NCBI GenBank assembly: GCA_963978895.1
Contig: OZ022241.1
Coordinates: forward strand, 17,883,064 to 17,947,063
Length of the DNA: 64,000 bases
DNA from: Erpobdella octoculata
Lineage: Eukaryota; Annelida; Clitellata; Hirudinida; Erpobdellidae
Direction of reading: 5' to 3'
The stretch's first letter is position 1; every line of letters begins with the position of its first letter. The notes beneath the pieces were generated by a model. That model worked only from the letters and a program-made list of their open reading frames with translations. It had not been told where the DNA came from and searched no databases. Positions 1-12,996 of the stretch are shown here, in pieces. The translations under genes and the position numbers were made by a program.

Positions 1-904
1 ATGAGTGACTAAATGTAAACTGTTTACAATAGCTTCCATAAGGATTCTCTTCTTTTCGCCATGTATTTGCCATTTGAGTCAACAGGTCCGGTTTGAATGC
101 AAGTAGCAGAGCGATGCTCCAGCAGCCAGGATTCAACGTACGGCATCGGATTCTAGAGGCTGAGCGGTGGTTCATTTGAATGAGCTGTCATTAGACTAGT
201 AGAGACCATGCGAATTAGAAGGGAAGATCAAGTATCAGTGATGATATTGTTCATGAGACTGAAACTGCGTTTGCACTCTGCAGTGTTGGAGGTAAAGGTG
301 TTGATACAAATTTAAAAAGGCACAAGATCATTCGGAATTTGTGTGGGAATCCTGATGATAGTAGCGCATCCCATTTATGCATTGCGACTATTTCAAACCT
401 AAGCGTTTGGTTTACACTTATCGACATCTTTTTTGTGTAATTTTAATTTTTTATAAACTATTTAATTAATCATATATGTAATAACTACTAATAAAAATAT
501 TTACTGTTAGCTATCGACTATTTACGTAAGAAATATGGTTAAGGCTTCTATAGTTGAGATGCCTCGTCCAATCACATATCGCCAGCAAAAACGTGGTTCT
601 TGTGGACTTAAAACTCATTATTTATTTAAAATATTTATTTATTTTGTACATTATATACATTTATAAATTTTAAGTCATAAAACTAATTATCCAAGGTAGA
701 CTTTTTGTACAGCGCTATAAATTAAGCGGACATCAGTGAGTGAGTGACGCTGGGCTAATATAATATAGATTATTATAAAAATGCCGTTCTGTTATATGCC
801 ATTTTTGTGTTTCCATTTGTTCAACATGTTTTTCTTATATTTTGAACGGATAATTTTTTATTTAAGTTCTTTTTAGAATAATGAAAATTTGAAATAGATA
901 ACTG
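1..904. other. Intergenic, no gene seen
   Basis: No convincing exon is visible on either strand. The stretch from about 432 to 775 resembles a dispersed AT-rich repeat seen again at about 11035-11402; both end in a run of GTGAGTGA-type units followed by a TATAATAT-rich tail. Confidence 0.4.
432..775 (+). repeat. Dispersed repeat, copy 1
   Basis: An AT-rich stretch followed by a cagtgagtgagtgacg tail and gggctaatataatatag matches, in the same order, the stretch at about 11035-11402. The shape is that of a SINE-like or other non-autonomous repeat. No coding capacity is seen and the class is unknown. Confidence 0.4.
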
Positions 905-1121
905 TCATAAGTTCATAAATCCGCTATTGACCCCTCCGATATAATAAGGCCCAGTTCTGATCTTGAGCATTCCACTATGGAATTTAACCTTGTCCTGTGT
1001 TGTTGATGGCTTAAGAGAATTTCCATTTTTGATGGTTTCAGATTCCGTTTCTGCCCTACTCGGAGATGACATGAAATTCATGGCTGGTTGTTGCACATAA
1101 TTAGTCTCAAAATGATCTACT
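905..1121 (-). CDS. Candidate 3'-terminal exon of an unidentified gene
   Basis: On the minus strand an AG acceptor (ataatcag) opens a 217-base exon that runs to a TGA stop and encodes about 72 residues, ending in PYYIGGVNSGFMNL. An AATAAA signal lies about 45 bases past the stop (857-862), as expected for a last exon. Composition is polar with Ser/Thr and looks like protein rather than random AT-rich sequence. I do not recognise the family, and no upstream exon is found in the 1 kb to the right. It could be an ordinary chance open frame. Confidence 0.33.
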
Positions 1122-2143
1122 CTGATTATCATTATCATAACCCTGTTTGCCTTCATGACGATTTTAATTTTTTTAACGATAAGCCTAATTTTATCACACA
1201 TTTTTTGACGCTGACTTTAAAACTGGGTTTTGTTTTGTTTTATATTTTTTGGTCAGAGTATCAATCTTTTGTTCTCCATTATTAGGTCCGAGATTTCTTA
1301 GTGTTTAGGTTATTTAGGTGACATTGTACACCATTAAGATGACTAAACAATAACCTAAAAGTAATGGCACGCAGTAAACTACAAAACCAGACTAAAAACT
1401 AAATTAAATTGACAATACCAAAACAGGCTGGTCCGCAAATACGGGGCGAGAAAACCAATAGGCAAAATCTGTTATTTACCTCACATTCCAAATGCTATCA
1501 AATTTAAGCTTATCTAACAAATCTCTGCTTTCAAAGTGTTATGACGGCGAGCAAGTGTGATTTCAAGATATTAAGGGCTTATAAGCTTTTGTGCAAAAAC
1601 AGCTTGAACTTATAGTGTCTTATAACCGTTGATTCCATCACAGGTAAATAATAATTATTTTTCGTCGGTTACTTTTATCACAGTAAGTGCTTTGATCATT
1701 TTAGATTATTTTATGACATTTTTCATCCTTAAAGTTTTAGAACAGTAATTTAAAACTGGTGGAACTTTTCAACATTATCTAGTGGTAATTTAAGTAATGA
1801 TAAGTGCATTTGGGCAACACTTTGAACCGAAGCTAGCACAGTAGCGCCACGATCAGCTCATACGGGGCACACAGTCTTACCTGTCACCCGTCCGTATATT
1901 GGAAATCAGAGTGTGCCAAACCTTGTTCATTCCAGTTGAAAAACTGATAGATACTAATTTGAATATTTGAATACTACAAGTGGATGAAAGTCTGAGTTGA
2001 CCTGAGCCGTTAGAGTAAACGTCTTGCCAAAGAGAGTTACACCGTCGTGAAAACAACGCAACTAACTCCGTGCTTCGACCGGTTTAATTCAATATAGATT
2101 GATTGTAATTTCTATATATAAATAATTAACTTAATCTTTTCAG
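1122..2143. other. Upstream spacer or intron of chitin synthase
   Basis: Nothing with clear coding signature is seen. The segment ends in the pyrimidine-rich acceptor ttaatcttttcag at 2131-2143 that feeds the first visible chitin synthase exon, so at least its right part is intron. Confidence 0.5.
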
Positions 2144-5100
2144 GTTTCATTTTGCATTCCAATGATCGTCAGCACTCCATTAACTGCTCTTCTGATGTTT
2201 GCCGGTTGTGAAATTTGGAACAACAATCCTTGCAATATGACTAGCAGTACATTTGATGGATCTTATTTTTACAAGTGCTATGACCCAGGCACATCGGACA
2301 GGAGATTCCTTGAAGATTTTTATATTATTTTTCCATTTTCGTGGATCTCATTGCTCTGGGTGACAAGACACGTGTGGTTTCCAAAATCTGAAAAATTAGC
2401 TAAAACAAGCAAGTACGTGGAGTGACTGTTCAAATGAAAATCTGTTTTTTTTTTCAAAAAAATATAATATTAAAAATCGAAAGTAAAAAAATAAAAGTTT
2501 CTAGATTTTTGTTGTTAAATCATATCGACTCATAATAATAAATTAAAATCACTTAAAAATTACTTTTTTCTTAATAACTTCAAGGTTGTTTGTACTGCCA
2601 TGCTTTGAAGGAACATTATTGGGAGAATCCATGATGCTCAATAGAAACAAAAACGATAAATGTTCTGCCAGTACTCGAAAAATCAAAGTAATATTTTTTA
2701 ATTAATAAATAATAATAATCACCAGCTACAAGTGTGAACTTAAAATTTTTGTTTCTATTTTAAATTACCAAATGTTAAGCAAATTTAAAAAAAAAACATT
2801 TTTTCCGAAGTCTGCTCTATATTTTTACGTTTCTATGAAAAATAAGTTAATACACCAACAAAAATAGTCATCATGACTTCTCTAGATTGGTTGTTTTATT
2901 ACTGACTTTATTTCAATTATTTGACTTTGTAAAATCAAACTATTCCTAAAATAGAAACTAAAATACAAAGTTAATATTATTTGCGAATGCCGGAGTTACT
3001 ACATTGGGGGGCTGTTATTATAAATGTATTTAAGTTGCGCTAAAAATGGGTATGTGAGATTTTTCAGTGTTACCAAAAACCTTTCTAAGAATTGTTTAGC
3101 AGGGCAACTTTTTTGTTTTAAAATAAACACGTTTAGTATAGTTTACACCCCCATAAAATTTAAAAAATCTAAAAATACATTAAATAATTTAATCTTACTT
3201 ACTAAGCCCATACTTATGAAATCATTAAGAATATTGTAACCAAACGCGTACACACGTTATATTATAGAGATCAGTGGTACACACACATACACATGTCTAG
3301 CAATAGTTTTTTACATCGAAAATATTTAATCAAGCCTATCCTTTTTTCAAGGCTCCATATTCATACTGTAAATATGTGTGTAAAACATGACCGTAGGCGT
3401 AGCCAGGTTTTGGTTTCGGAAAGGGTTCAAGAAAAACGACAAAAAGTGTATTGAAATTTTTAATATTTGTTTTAACTGTCTCCATTCATAAACATGGAGT
3501 GGTCATTTTTCCGGGAGAAAGGAGAACACGGGGGCTGCGTATCAAAAATATTTATATTTTTCTAAAAGGTAGTCAACATTTCATCTAAAAATAGCTGAGG
3601 ACCGGGATGAATGATATAGTTGCACTTCTTTATTTTTCATAAATTTTCAGACGTTAGTCACCATTTCTTCGAAGAAATCACTTCAATAAATTAATTTCAA
3701 AAATAAATTACATTAGAAAAAAAAATTTTTAAGCTTAAGTTTCGGGAGGTATTTGAACGCTCATGGTCTGGAAGCTTACCTGCTAGTTATTGTGAAAACA
3801 ATAGATATGTTGTACAAGTAAGTATGTGTATGTGTGTTGAAGCTTACGCTTTGATTATTGAGTAGATCTGAAGAAACAGCGTATGGAATAATTATTTTAT
3901 AATTCTGTTAAAAAACACGGTCGCTTGTTTCGATCAAACCCTAGTATTAATATAAAAAACATTCCACATAAGGAGCATATAGAAAAAAACTTTAGGTTTT
4001 CATACATATATGTATATATACGTTGAAGTTTTGTCAAATTCCACTTGGTGATGCCAAGCACTTTGACATGCCTCATAAGCATTTTAGGTTGCAGCGAAGT
4101 TTGCGAGCGCTACTTGCCTCCAACACGTTGTGCTACAAAAGTCATAAAATATCAGACCTTATTATGTTATTGTGTGTATTATGTATGGACAAATTATAAC
4201 TTTGTGGTTATCTATAAAAAAATAAGCACCATATAAGATATACTAGCAGAATTTATATTTAAATGACAGCCACCGGTGAAGCCAACCAGCTTAGATCTGA
4301 ATGATATAGAAATGAATGGAGAATTTTCCATGGCTGATCCAGAGCAATTAGACATTGACAAAATTTGTGAAAACCTTAGGACTAATACGACGCCTTACAT
4401 CTACATCTGTGCTACAATGTGGCATGAAAACAAAACTGAAATGCTTCAAATGTTTAAATCAATACTGAGGTATTTTTTAGATCAGATAATACTAGTTGAA
4501 ATTATAAATGTTACTAATCGTTCAATATATGTTGCAAAATTTATATACTTTTCATTTTGTATGACATGACATGAGAACCAGATTATTTATAGATTTTGAT
4601 TAGATAGCCTGTGTTTTTTGAACCAATATAGATTTTTAAAATATCGTTTGTTTATAACAATAATTATTAAATTCATTTATACAAATATTTATTTACTTTA
4701 ATTTATAACCAACTTTTAATATATTTTTTTATATTTAAACTTTATATTTAATAAATAATTATTTATAATAATATATATCAACAGACTGGATAGAGATCAG
4801 GCCTCACGAAAACACGTTCACTTTCTTGGTGTGGTTGATCCAGATTACTATGAATTTGAAGGTTTGAACAGCCATGTTTAATAATTAAGTTGATAAATTT
4901 AATTTAGTAAAATTTAGTCAATATAGAAGTGTGCCAGTAGTGAATAAAATCGTTCTTAATACAGTAAAATTAGTCTTTAAGTAATGCCATATACGCCACG
5001 AATTGTTGTGTGCACGATTGATTTTGAAACCCCTACTAAATTAGAACCTTCAATGGCTATGTTGTAATGCAATATATTCATTATTCATGCTTAATATTTC

Positions 5101-8100
5101 TTATTTTATCCATTGCAACTTGTAAAGCAATTTAGTGTTATAAATATCTTTTTTAAGAATATAAAAGTTAAATATAAAATTTTCAGCTCACATCTTTTTT
5201 GACAACGCGATGAATGCTCATGAAGACCCCAAGGCTAATTACACCGTCAACGAATACGTTCATCTGCTTGTAACTGTCTTGAAACAAGCTGCTCTGTAAT
5301 TTTATTTAAAAAATTTTTATTCTAATAATTAGCTAAGTTCGTCCGTCTGTAACTCGATATAATTTTGATGGCACTGCACCAATTTTAGTAAAAATTGGCT
5401 TACTCAGTTTTTTACGCTGATTTCAAAAATTAAATTATTTTTCAGATTTAAATATAGCCTCTTTTTAAAAATATCATCAAAACTAGTTTCAACGTCAAAA
5501 TTTTTTATTTAATGTGAAAAAGCTGCATCTTGAAAAAATTTGTTATTCATGTCTAAGAGCATAAGCAACAGAAGCAATGACAATTTACAAACAATATTTT
5601 TACAGTGGTGTTCACGGTGTACTGGGATCAATCAAAGATGCCACTAAATACCCGACGCCTTATGGAGGAAGATTGGTGTGGGATCTACCTGGCGGTAACC
5701 AGTTGATTGTTCATCTCAAAGACAATTCTAAAATTAGAAATAAAAAACGGTGGAGTCAGGTGAATTTCAATTATTTTTGCTGGTCAAATACATTCAACAT
5801 TTTATATATTTTTTAAGCAAATATTTATGTGTTTTAAAATGTATGCAGGTTATGTACATGTACTATTTCCTTGGCTATCAGTTGAGCTGCAATAAATTGC
5901 TTACTGATGAAGATAAAATGATTAGAGCCAGATACACGTTTTTGCTTGCACTCGATGGAGATGTTGACTTTGAACCACTTGCTCTCATTCTTCTGATTGA
6001 TCTTATGAAAAGACAAGAAATGGTTGGGGCTGTCTGCGGAAGAATACACCCAATCGGAACTGGTTTGTATACAATTTATAATTGTTAATTTTGAATGATA
6101 TATGTATACTAGTTATTCAAACTAATGTCCATTTTTAACAGGCCCTATGGTTTGGTATCAGGAATTTGAATATGCTATTGGGCACTGGCTGCAAAAAGCT
6201 GCTGAGCACGTTTTAGGATGTGTTCTTTGTAGTCCTGGGTGTTTCAGTCTTTTCAGAGGCTCTTCCATCATGGATGAAAATGTTATGAATACTTACACAA
6301 AATTGGCCATAGAAGCCAGAGAGCATGTTCAATATGATCAAGGTGTATAAATATTTATTTCGACAGCTGTGGTTAAGTAGCAATTTAAAGTAGAAAAGAC
6401 CAAGTCATTAGTTACTTATTTTAAATTTTAAATTTTTATGTAACTCGATATTATGTTTGTGATATGACTTAAGTCGGTTTCCATGCTTAACTAGTTTCTG
6501 CTGTTCGGAAAAATTTAAATTTACTTCACTTAGCTTGTCGCATTTTAGTTGTTAAAAAATAGTTAAAAATAAAAATATAAATTAGTACAAAAACCTTTTT
6601 TAAAGATGTGACACTTTGACTTTTAATGACGCAAACGAAACCCGTTCGTTAATGTGATTGAAATCCTTTTTAGGTGAAGATCGTTGGCTCTGTACTCTTC
6701 TTCTGCAACAGGGGTACAGAGTAGAATACTGCGCTGCCTCGGACAGTTATACTTTTTGTCCTGATGGTTTTGATGAGTTTTTCAACCAGCGTCGACGATG
6801 GATGCCTTCGACTATGTCAAATATCCTTGATCTCATTCAATCGTGGCAACATACAACCAGAGTAAATGAAAACATTAGCACTATCTACATTTTGTATCAG
6901 CTGTCTATTTTGGCAACTTCTCTTTTATCTCCGTCCATCATCTACTTGATTATTGTTGGAGCACTGCATCAAGCTGTTCAAGCTTTCTTAGCAATATCGT
7001 TTTGGGTTGTTGCCATTCTTAATTTGATACCCCTTATCGTTTTTGTCATTCTCTGTTTCAAGACTTCGTCAGAAATTCAGGTAATTTTCTTAGAAATTTG
7101 TATTTAAAATGTTATTTGCTGTTCTAATTCAATGGTAAATTAATATGTTTTCATTGATTTCATATTGCAATGTTTTAAATCCATTATGTCAACTTCACCG
7201 CCGGTCTTGTCTGCTTGTTTGAATGTTTGCAAACCTTAAAAGTGAAAATTTACCAACAATTCATCCAATCGAGCTGAAAATTAAAATATAGGCTGGCTCT
7301 TTATGATATGCATTTAATTAAAGTTTTAAAAAAATAATTAAAAATAATAATTGCCCGTGTGTTAAAACAAAAATAAATAAAATACAACTATATATATTTA
7401 AATATATAAATTCAAAAAATTTCATTTATGAAATTTTTTGCAATAAATGAAAAACCGGCAAAACCTGAAATATAAGGGATTTATAAAAAAAACAGGTTTT
7501 AACGGCTTACTTGTTTTAAATATTTTAATTATTGTTTAAATAACAGCTGTCGTTTGCAAAGATAATGTCGGCAATCTACGTGGCTGTCCAAATCCTAGTG
7601 CTGGCTGGTACAATAAAATCTATGGCTGAAAACTCACCTTGCTACTCAACTACTGTTTTCTTTTTAGCCCTGTGTGGCATATTCATGATTGCAGGAATTT
7701 TACACCCTCAAGAGTTTCACTGCCTCATGAAAGGAATCTTCTACTATGCTTACATACCAACTATGTATATGATGCTCATGATATATGGGATACTTAATCT
7801 CAATAATATCAGCTGGGGAACCAGAGAAGTTAAAAAAACCGCCAGCGAAATGGCAGAAGAGGAAGCCAGATTGCAAGCTGAAGAATTGAAAAGATTGGAA
7901 GAAGAAGCCAAAAAAACTGGAATTATGGTTGATATTTTACAAGAACTCAAGAAAAAATCAAAATTTTTCAAATTTAATACAGAAGATTGCAGGTGAATAT
8001 TTCTTTGTTTAATTTGTTACTGTGAAACGTTTGTTAAGTCTCAATACAACTCAAATCTGATTAATTTAAATAATTAAATTTCAGTTGCGGTGGTGGGTTA

Positions 8101-10136
8101 TTTAACATCAGCTGTTGCTCCAGAACAAATCAACCGCGTGACGATGAAGTTGCAAAAGATTTAATAAGGAGGATAAAACTACTTGAAGAGATCATGGCGG
8201 TTAATGCTGAAGGGAAAAAAAAGAGGCCGCGTACTCCTGCTTCCGTCAGGGATCCTTCTGAAATTATAGATAGGACTCGAGGAACTAGTAAGTTCAATGA
8301 GTTATTATTTTCGCAATTTATTTACTTAGTGCTTTATTATATTTATTATATTATAACTTGAAAATAAAATATAAATGGAAACATTTCAGAAAAATCTTTT
8401 TCAGAAAAATATTTATAAACAAGATTTTTTAAATTGTTAATTTCAAATAATTCGAGTGTAAAACACAAAGATTTGCATCATCGTGGGTTAATTGCAAATT
8501 TAAAACTAATTTTGTAACTAAATGCTGATAAAACATAACTTATATGTATTAAATTAATACATTTTTAGCTAATAAATAATATGGTTTTAATAACACAAAC
8601 TTTTTTATTTTGTTGAGAAGTTTTGTAGTAATAAAATCATCATACTTCATTTGCAATAGTTTCTTCTTAGTTTATAGCGACATCAATCAAGAAAGCCAAC
8701 TTATTCCGAATTTAAATGAAGAAGACGAAAAAGAAGAAGATGTGGATATCGACGACAATCAATCTGCCGTGCCTGACTATGCTAATACGGAATATGATTC
8801 AGATTTTTCAGAAGAAGCAAGAGATGAGCTTGTAGACCCTTCTTGGGCACATGACAAAAAACTTGGAAAAGGACAACTCGAATATCTGCCAGAGGAAGAA
8901 ATACAATTTTTTCAGGTATTTACTTTTTTTATTTAAAAGTCTCATTTAACAAAATTGAAAATATAATCAAGAAAATATAAAAAATACGTGACGTTTTTCC
9001 GCCGCCGTTTCGACGCCGGTTGTTTTGTAAAAAAAAAAAAAAATATCAAGCACAACATTGCAAAACTGTTATTATTGCAGGAATTAATAAAGAAATATTT
9101 GTATCCTTTGGTGAAAGACAGAGTAACAGAAGAAAGATATGCTTCAGAGTTAAAAGAACTTCGTAACAAAGTGTCTTCTGGCTTTCTTTTTGCGAATGCA
9201 ATTTTTATTATGTTATCAATAACACTCCAATTTAACTCAAAAACGGTTTATGTTCCATGGCCATGTCAGGCAAGAACTTTAAATGAGGGAGATATTGGCT
9301 ATGATAAAAATTCAAATGGTGGTAATCCAAACAGCATCGGACCAAATCTTTCTAAAGTGGATATTTCTGGCATTGTCTTTCTTGCTGTCTTTGGGTTGTG
9401 CATGCTCTTGCAGTTCATTGCTATGTTCGTTCACCGTTTTGATACTTTTCTTCATATTATGTCTACAACAGAAATTACACTTTGTTCTAAAAAAAGTGAT
9501 AACGACGATGGCAGCAACCCAAAAACAGCGGTTGAATTAGCTCAATTACTAGCATGCCTCGAAGATGATGTAGATGATCTCGATCTCGAACCAGATTATG
9601 GCAGTGATAATGATGATAGCTACTCAGGCTCTTTTGATGAGCCTTGTCGAGTACCAATAACAAAAAAAACTATGAAAATTGGAAGCAAAGCTACAACTTA
9701 TGGTCAAGCTTTTATGAATCGACTGAAACAACTAAGGGAATCTGGTGATGGAGAAATTGATTCGAAATTACAAAAAAAAGATAAAGGTTTTAAAGAAGCA
9801 GCTAAACACCCTTCAACTCGGGCCGCTCTTATGACTATGCGGCATAGGGCAAAATCCATAAAAAATTTTGACAAATCAGTAAGATTTAATAATTCTATAG
9901 AACCACGTGTGGTACTAAACGGCAGTCATTATTCTGGCATAGGGGGAAAGCTTAGCACTAATAGACAACAGGGAAGATATCTTCAAAAAGGGCAATCTTC
10001 ATATGATAGACTTGCTAATAGTGTAAGATCAAAAGAATCCAGTACACTTGGAAAAAACAGCACTGGTTTTGGTAACAGTGTCAAATCCAAAAAATCCAGT
10101 GTAGCTGGCAGAAACAACAATGGTTTTAATTTTTAA
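2144..10136 (+). CDS. chs: Chitin synthase, type 2 (C-terminal ~1,227 residues, 13 exons)
   Basis: Membrane glycosyltransferase (GT2) that polymerises UDP-GlcNAc into chitin and extrudes it across the plasma membrane. Exons: 2144-2412, 2585-2687, 4270-4469, 4785-4861, 5187-5295, 5606-5759, 5849-6062, 6142-6342, 6674-7080, 7547-7992, 8085-8287, 8671-8915, 9081-10136. Every junction is GT-AG and all phases fit, giving 1,228 codons with the TAA. Visible landmarks in order: membrane spans (TPLTALLMFAGCEIW), ATMWHE, the acidic LALDGDVDF, GRIHP, SPGCFSLF, EDRWLC, QRRRWMPST, a membrane cluster, SWGTRE, a Lys/Glu coiled coil, then two more spans around residues 830-930 and a long polar tail. Metazoan type 2 enzymes are about 1,500 residues, so roughly the first 300-400 are missing from view. 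AATAAA lies at 10172. Identification is secure; the exact use of weak donors such as gtttga and gtttgt is inferred from frame. Confidence 0.95.
2688..4269 (+). other. Chitin synthase intron 2 (1.6 kb)
   Basis: AT-rich intron with no exon. At about 3390-3440 the string ggcgtagccaggttttgg resembles the ends of hAT-type elements, suggesting an old transposon fragment. Confidence 0.5.
7186..7290 (-). repeat. Dispersed AGCTCGATTGGATG repeat, copy 1 (in chitin synthase intron)
   Basis: On the minus strand this stretch reads agctcgattggatg, then a lttttcacttt-type block, then aacattcaaacaagca and gaccggcggtgaagtt. The same order occurs on the plus strand at 48130-48235 and, shortened, at 50912-50972. 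Three copies in the window in both orientations indicate a short interspersed element of unknown class. Confidence 0.55.
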
Positions 10137-10171
10137 ACTTAATTTATTGCGTTTTTTTATTAATTTAGTGT

Positions 10172-10177
10172 AATAAA
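10172..10177 (+). terminator. Polyadenylation signal of chitin synthase
   Basis: AATAAA stands 36 bases after the TAA stop codon in AT-rich sequence, the usual place for a 3' end signal. Confidence 0.6.
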
Positions 10178-10718
10178 AGATGTGAAAGATTATTTGGTTT
10201 AATATGCGAGAACTTCAATTAATTTCTTCTGTAAAATGGAATTACATTGGAATTGTTTTTCTTTGTATATAAATTTAATGAGTTATTTTAAAAAATATTT
10301 TGAACTTTTTTTTGTTTTATACCAAATTAGAAATGTTAAAATATATTTTTTTTGTGTTTTACAAAATTAAAAATTAGTCTCCATTTATTCATTAAAAATT
10401 ATTTTGTTTGCACGTGTTGATTAATCTATGTTATTTTTTAAATCCTAACACTAATAATGATTTAATTTAATATTTAATTTTTGTTTTGGGTTGAAGATTT
10501 TTGTTGTTGTAACAAAGGTTTGTTTTGTTTATCATCATACCTGAATAAAATTTTCTGTTAATATACAAACATTTCGTTAAGTGATTTGAGTTTTTGATGA
10601 ATAAGCTAGTTTATGAATAACAAAAGTTAATATCTATATTCAACAAATCTAATTGTCTTAAACAGGAGATTCCCATATTATTTTGAGCTCTATAATACAC
10701 ATGTATATAAGACTAGGC

Positions 10719-10859
10719 TGTTCTTGGACGCCCGTGGCGCCCGTTAAAAATATGGTAACGGAATCTATAGCTGCGCTATCCCTGATAACGGTTTCTATAG
10801 TAGCAAAGCCTTGTCCGCTTGACGACATAAAATTAATTATTTATTGGCGCCCAAGAACA
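10719..10859. mobile_element. Short inverted-repeat element (MITE-like)
   Basis: tgttcttggacgcc at 10719-10732 is repeated inverted as ggcgcccaagaaca at 10846-10859, enclosing about 113 bases that are more GC-rich than the surroundings. No coding capacity and no clear target duplication were seen. Confidence 0.4.
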
Positions 10860-11034
10860 ACATTTAACAACTTAAAATAAATATATTTAGTATTAATTTT
10901 TTCTTCTTATTTATTTATTAATAACTAAAATAAATAAAAGAAAGATGCGAGTTTTCCCTTTCTCTCTATCTATCTCTGTTACGTTGGTGACGGGTGTATT
11001 ACCGCGTGAATTTAGTTTAAACTTATAGGCATCT

Positions 11035-11402
11035 TTTTTATGTTCAAATAATTTTTTATATACTATTTAGATATTCATATATTTAATAAAAACTAATAGA
11101 AAAATTTACTAATTTTAAAATTTGACCATTTTTTTTAAATTTGCTCAAGCGAAATTAATTCGCCTGTTTATCAATTTTGAAACTAAAATAATTTAATCAA
11201 AATAAAAATCAAATCATATGATAAATTATTGAATATTAATATTTTAAATGGTAAAATTAAGTTGTACAAGTTTTAGAGTTCTAGTTAGTCTAGACGTTTG
11301 TTAAAAATCGATTGAAAATTCATTCGATTGCAGCGCCATCTTACAGAGTGACAGAATCAGTGAGTGAATGAGTTAGTGACGGGGGCTTTTATAATATTAA
11401 TT
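11035..11402 (+). repeat. Dispersed repeat, copy 2
   Basis: Same block order as 432-775: an AT-rich core with ataaaaactaat, then cagtgagtgaatgagttagtgacg and a ttttataatatt tail. It is preceded at 10940-11010 by a tatctatctctgttacg segment that may belong to the same element. Confidence 0.4.
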
Positions 11403-11661
11403 TCCTGCATAGCACCAATAAGTTTTCTGTTCTACAAATAAATCAAAATAGCTAAAATCATTCATAAAAATAGTTCTTTCCCAAAGGATTTTTATAGAAT
11501 AGCTTCATGTCCAAAGAGAAATAATTTTTCTTAAAACTGTAATGATTTTTTCACCTACGTCTGATTTGTAATAATCATTTTTTTACTTACATCAGATAAT
11601 GTAGTGGCTTTATCCACTGTAGGCAAGCCAATTACATTTTTGTTGAATGTAACATAAATTA

Positions 11662-12447
11662 TCACAATAATTCTGTGGAGTGGGCTTCAGCCAGCTTATA
11701 AATCATATTTTTAAAGCTCTGATTGCACCTTTCAACAACTTCGAAAGACTCCGGATGACCTGGTGTGTTAAATCTCGGACTGCAGCCAAAAGCTTTCAAT
11801 AATTCTTGCGTTACATGGCTTGTGAAATTTGTACCGCAGTCTGAGCTAATTATTCTGGGGACTGAATAGGTCATGAAAACCTGTAGCAAAATGTCACATA
11901 CATCCTTAGCCCTTAATGACTGAAGAGGGTAGGCCATAGGCCAGCGAGAAAAAAAATCTATTAAAACTAAGGCATAATTATACTTTGGTTTTTTGACCAC
12001 TGGATCTCTTTCAGGTAAGATCGGACCTATACAATCCATCACCAGGTGTGTAAATGGAAATTCATCCCCCTGAGGTATAGGACTAATAGGTACCCTGTCC
12101 TTTTTTCTCAAGGGTACTCGAAGTTGGCAGGTCTTGCAAAAGTTACAATATTCTCTTATGGTGTTTTCTATATTTGGGAACCAAAAATTTAATTTAATTC
12201 TCTGCAAAGTAGAACGCGTAGCCAAATGACCTGAGTAGGGTGCGTCATGACCCATTTCTAAAACCAGAGGAATTCTCTTCAAAGGCAAACATAACTGTTT
12301 AATTCGGTTCCCCCATATGTTCTCGTAGTGCCATAAAAGGTCCTGGTTGACTTGAAAATTTACTTTGTGTTTTTTTAGCCAGCTTCCAATATGAATCCAA
12401 TAAGAGACATTCTTTCTGTTCCTCCGCAAAGGTGAGCGCATCTGCAT
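11662..12447 (-). pseudogene. Retrotransposon integrase fragment
   Basis: Uninterrupted 261-codon minus-strand frame. The zinc-binding HHCC region has the CNFCKTC cysteines. The catalytic DDE core shows a first Asp in LVMDCIGP, a second in ISSDCGTNF and the Glu in EVVER, with the expected spacing. The frame stops at 11662, before the usual C-terminal integrase domain, and nothing of the element follows. It belongs to the Gypsy-type element occupying this interval. Confidence 0.88.
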
Positions 12448-12453
12448 GGTGAG

Positions 12454-12990
12454 TTATGAGGGGGGAGGTGTTTTCTTCTGAATATGATTGGATGTGGATG
12501 AGACCGGAAGATCCATGGAAACAGCCTTGCTCTCGACTTGCATCTCAGGTACTATTTCTTCTGTAACTCCCTCTACACAAACTGCTGTAAGTGAATCAAG
12601 AACTGGCTGATCGGTCATCACTTCGACTCCTTGCGTTTCTAGCTCGTAGTTCACCTCATCAAGTGAGCTTTCAAAGAAAAATTTCGTTTTTACATCAGAC
12701 GCCAAAGTTGGGATAGGCAGGCTATATAGGGCAATAGTCTGTATTAATTCTGCTACCCTAGGGGTTATGATTGCTTCTTCGTGTAAATGGGGAATAACTG
12801 CAAACCATTCCAAAAATTCAGGAGCTATATTGATAGTGTTAGGATCTACTGCTCCTAAAATAACAAGTGCTTGCACAACATCCACCAGCTGTGGCTGGCC
12901 ACTTAATCCCACATAACTTAATTTTTCTCGGCAAACCCAATTTCAAGGATCAAACCAAATCTGCCCTTATACAGCAGATTTCCGCTCCAC
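12454..12990 (-). pseudogene. Retrotransposon protease and downstream region, frame-broken
   Basis: Around 12950-12990 a minus-strand frame contains ALIDSGAEICCI, the active-site signature of an aspartic retroviral-type protease. A stop and frame change follow, and a second frame (12912-12454) continues with a sequence typical of the stretch after the protease. It breaks off where reverse transcriptase should begin. Confidence 0.7.
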
Positions 12991-12996
12991 TATCTA

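Noticed and set aside
3740..3800. Possible tRNA (ttcgggaggtatttgaacgc ... cttacctgctag)
   Set aside because: No cloverleaf with paired acceptor stem and T-loop could be formed by eye.
9283..9540. Alternative frame inside the last chitin synthase exon
   Set aside because: It overlaps the conserved membrane region in another frame and has no support.
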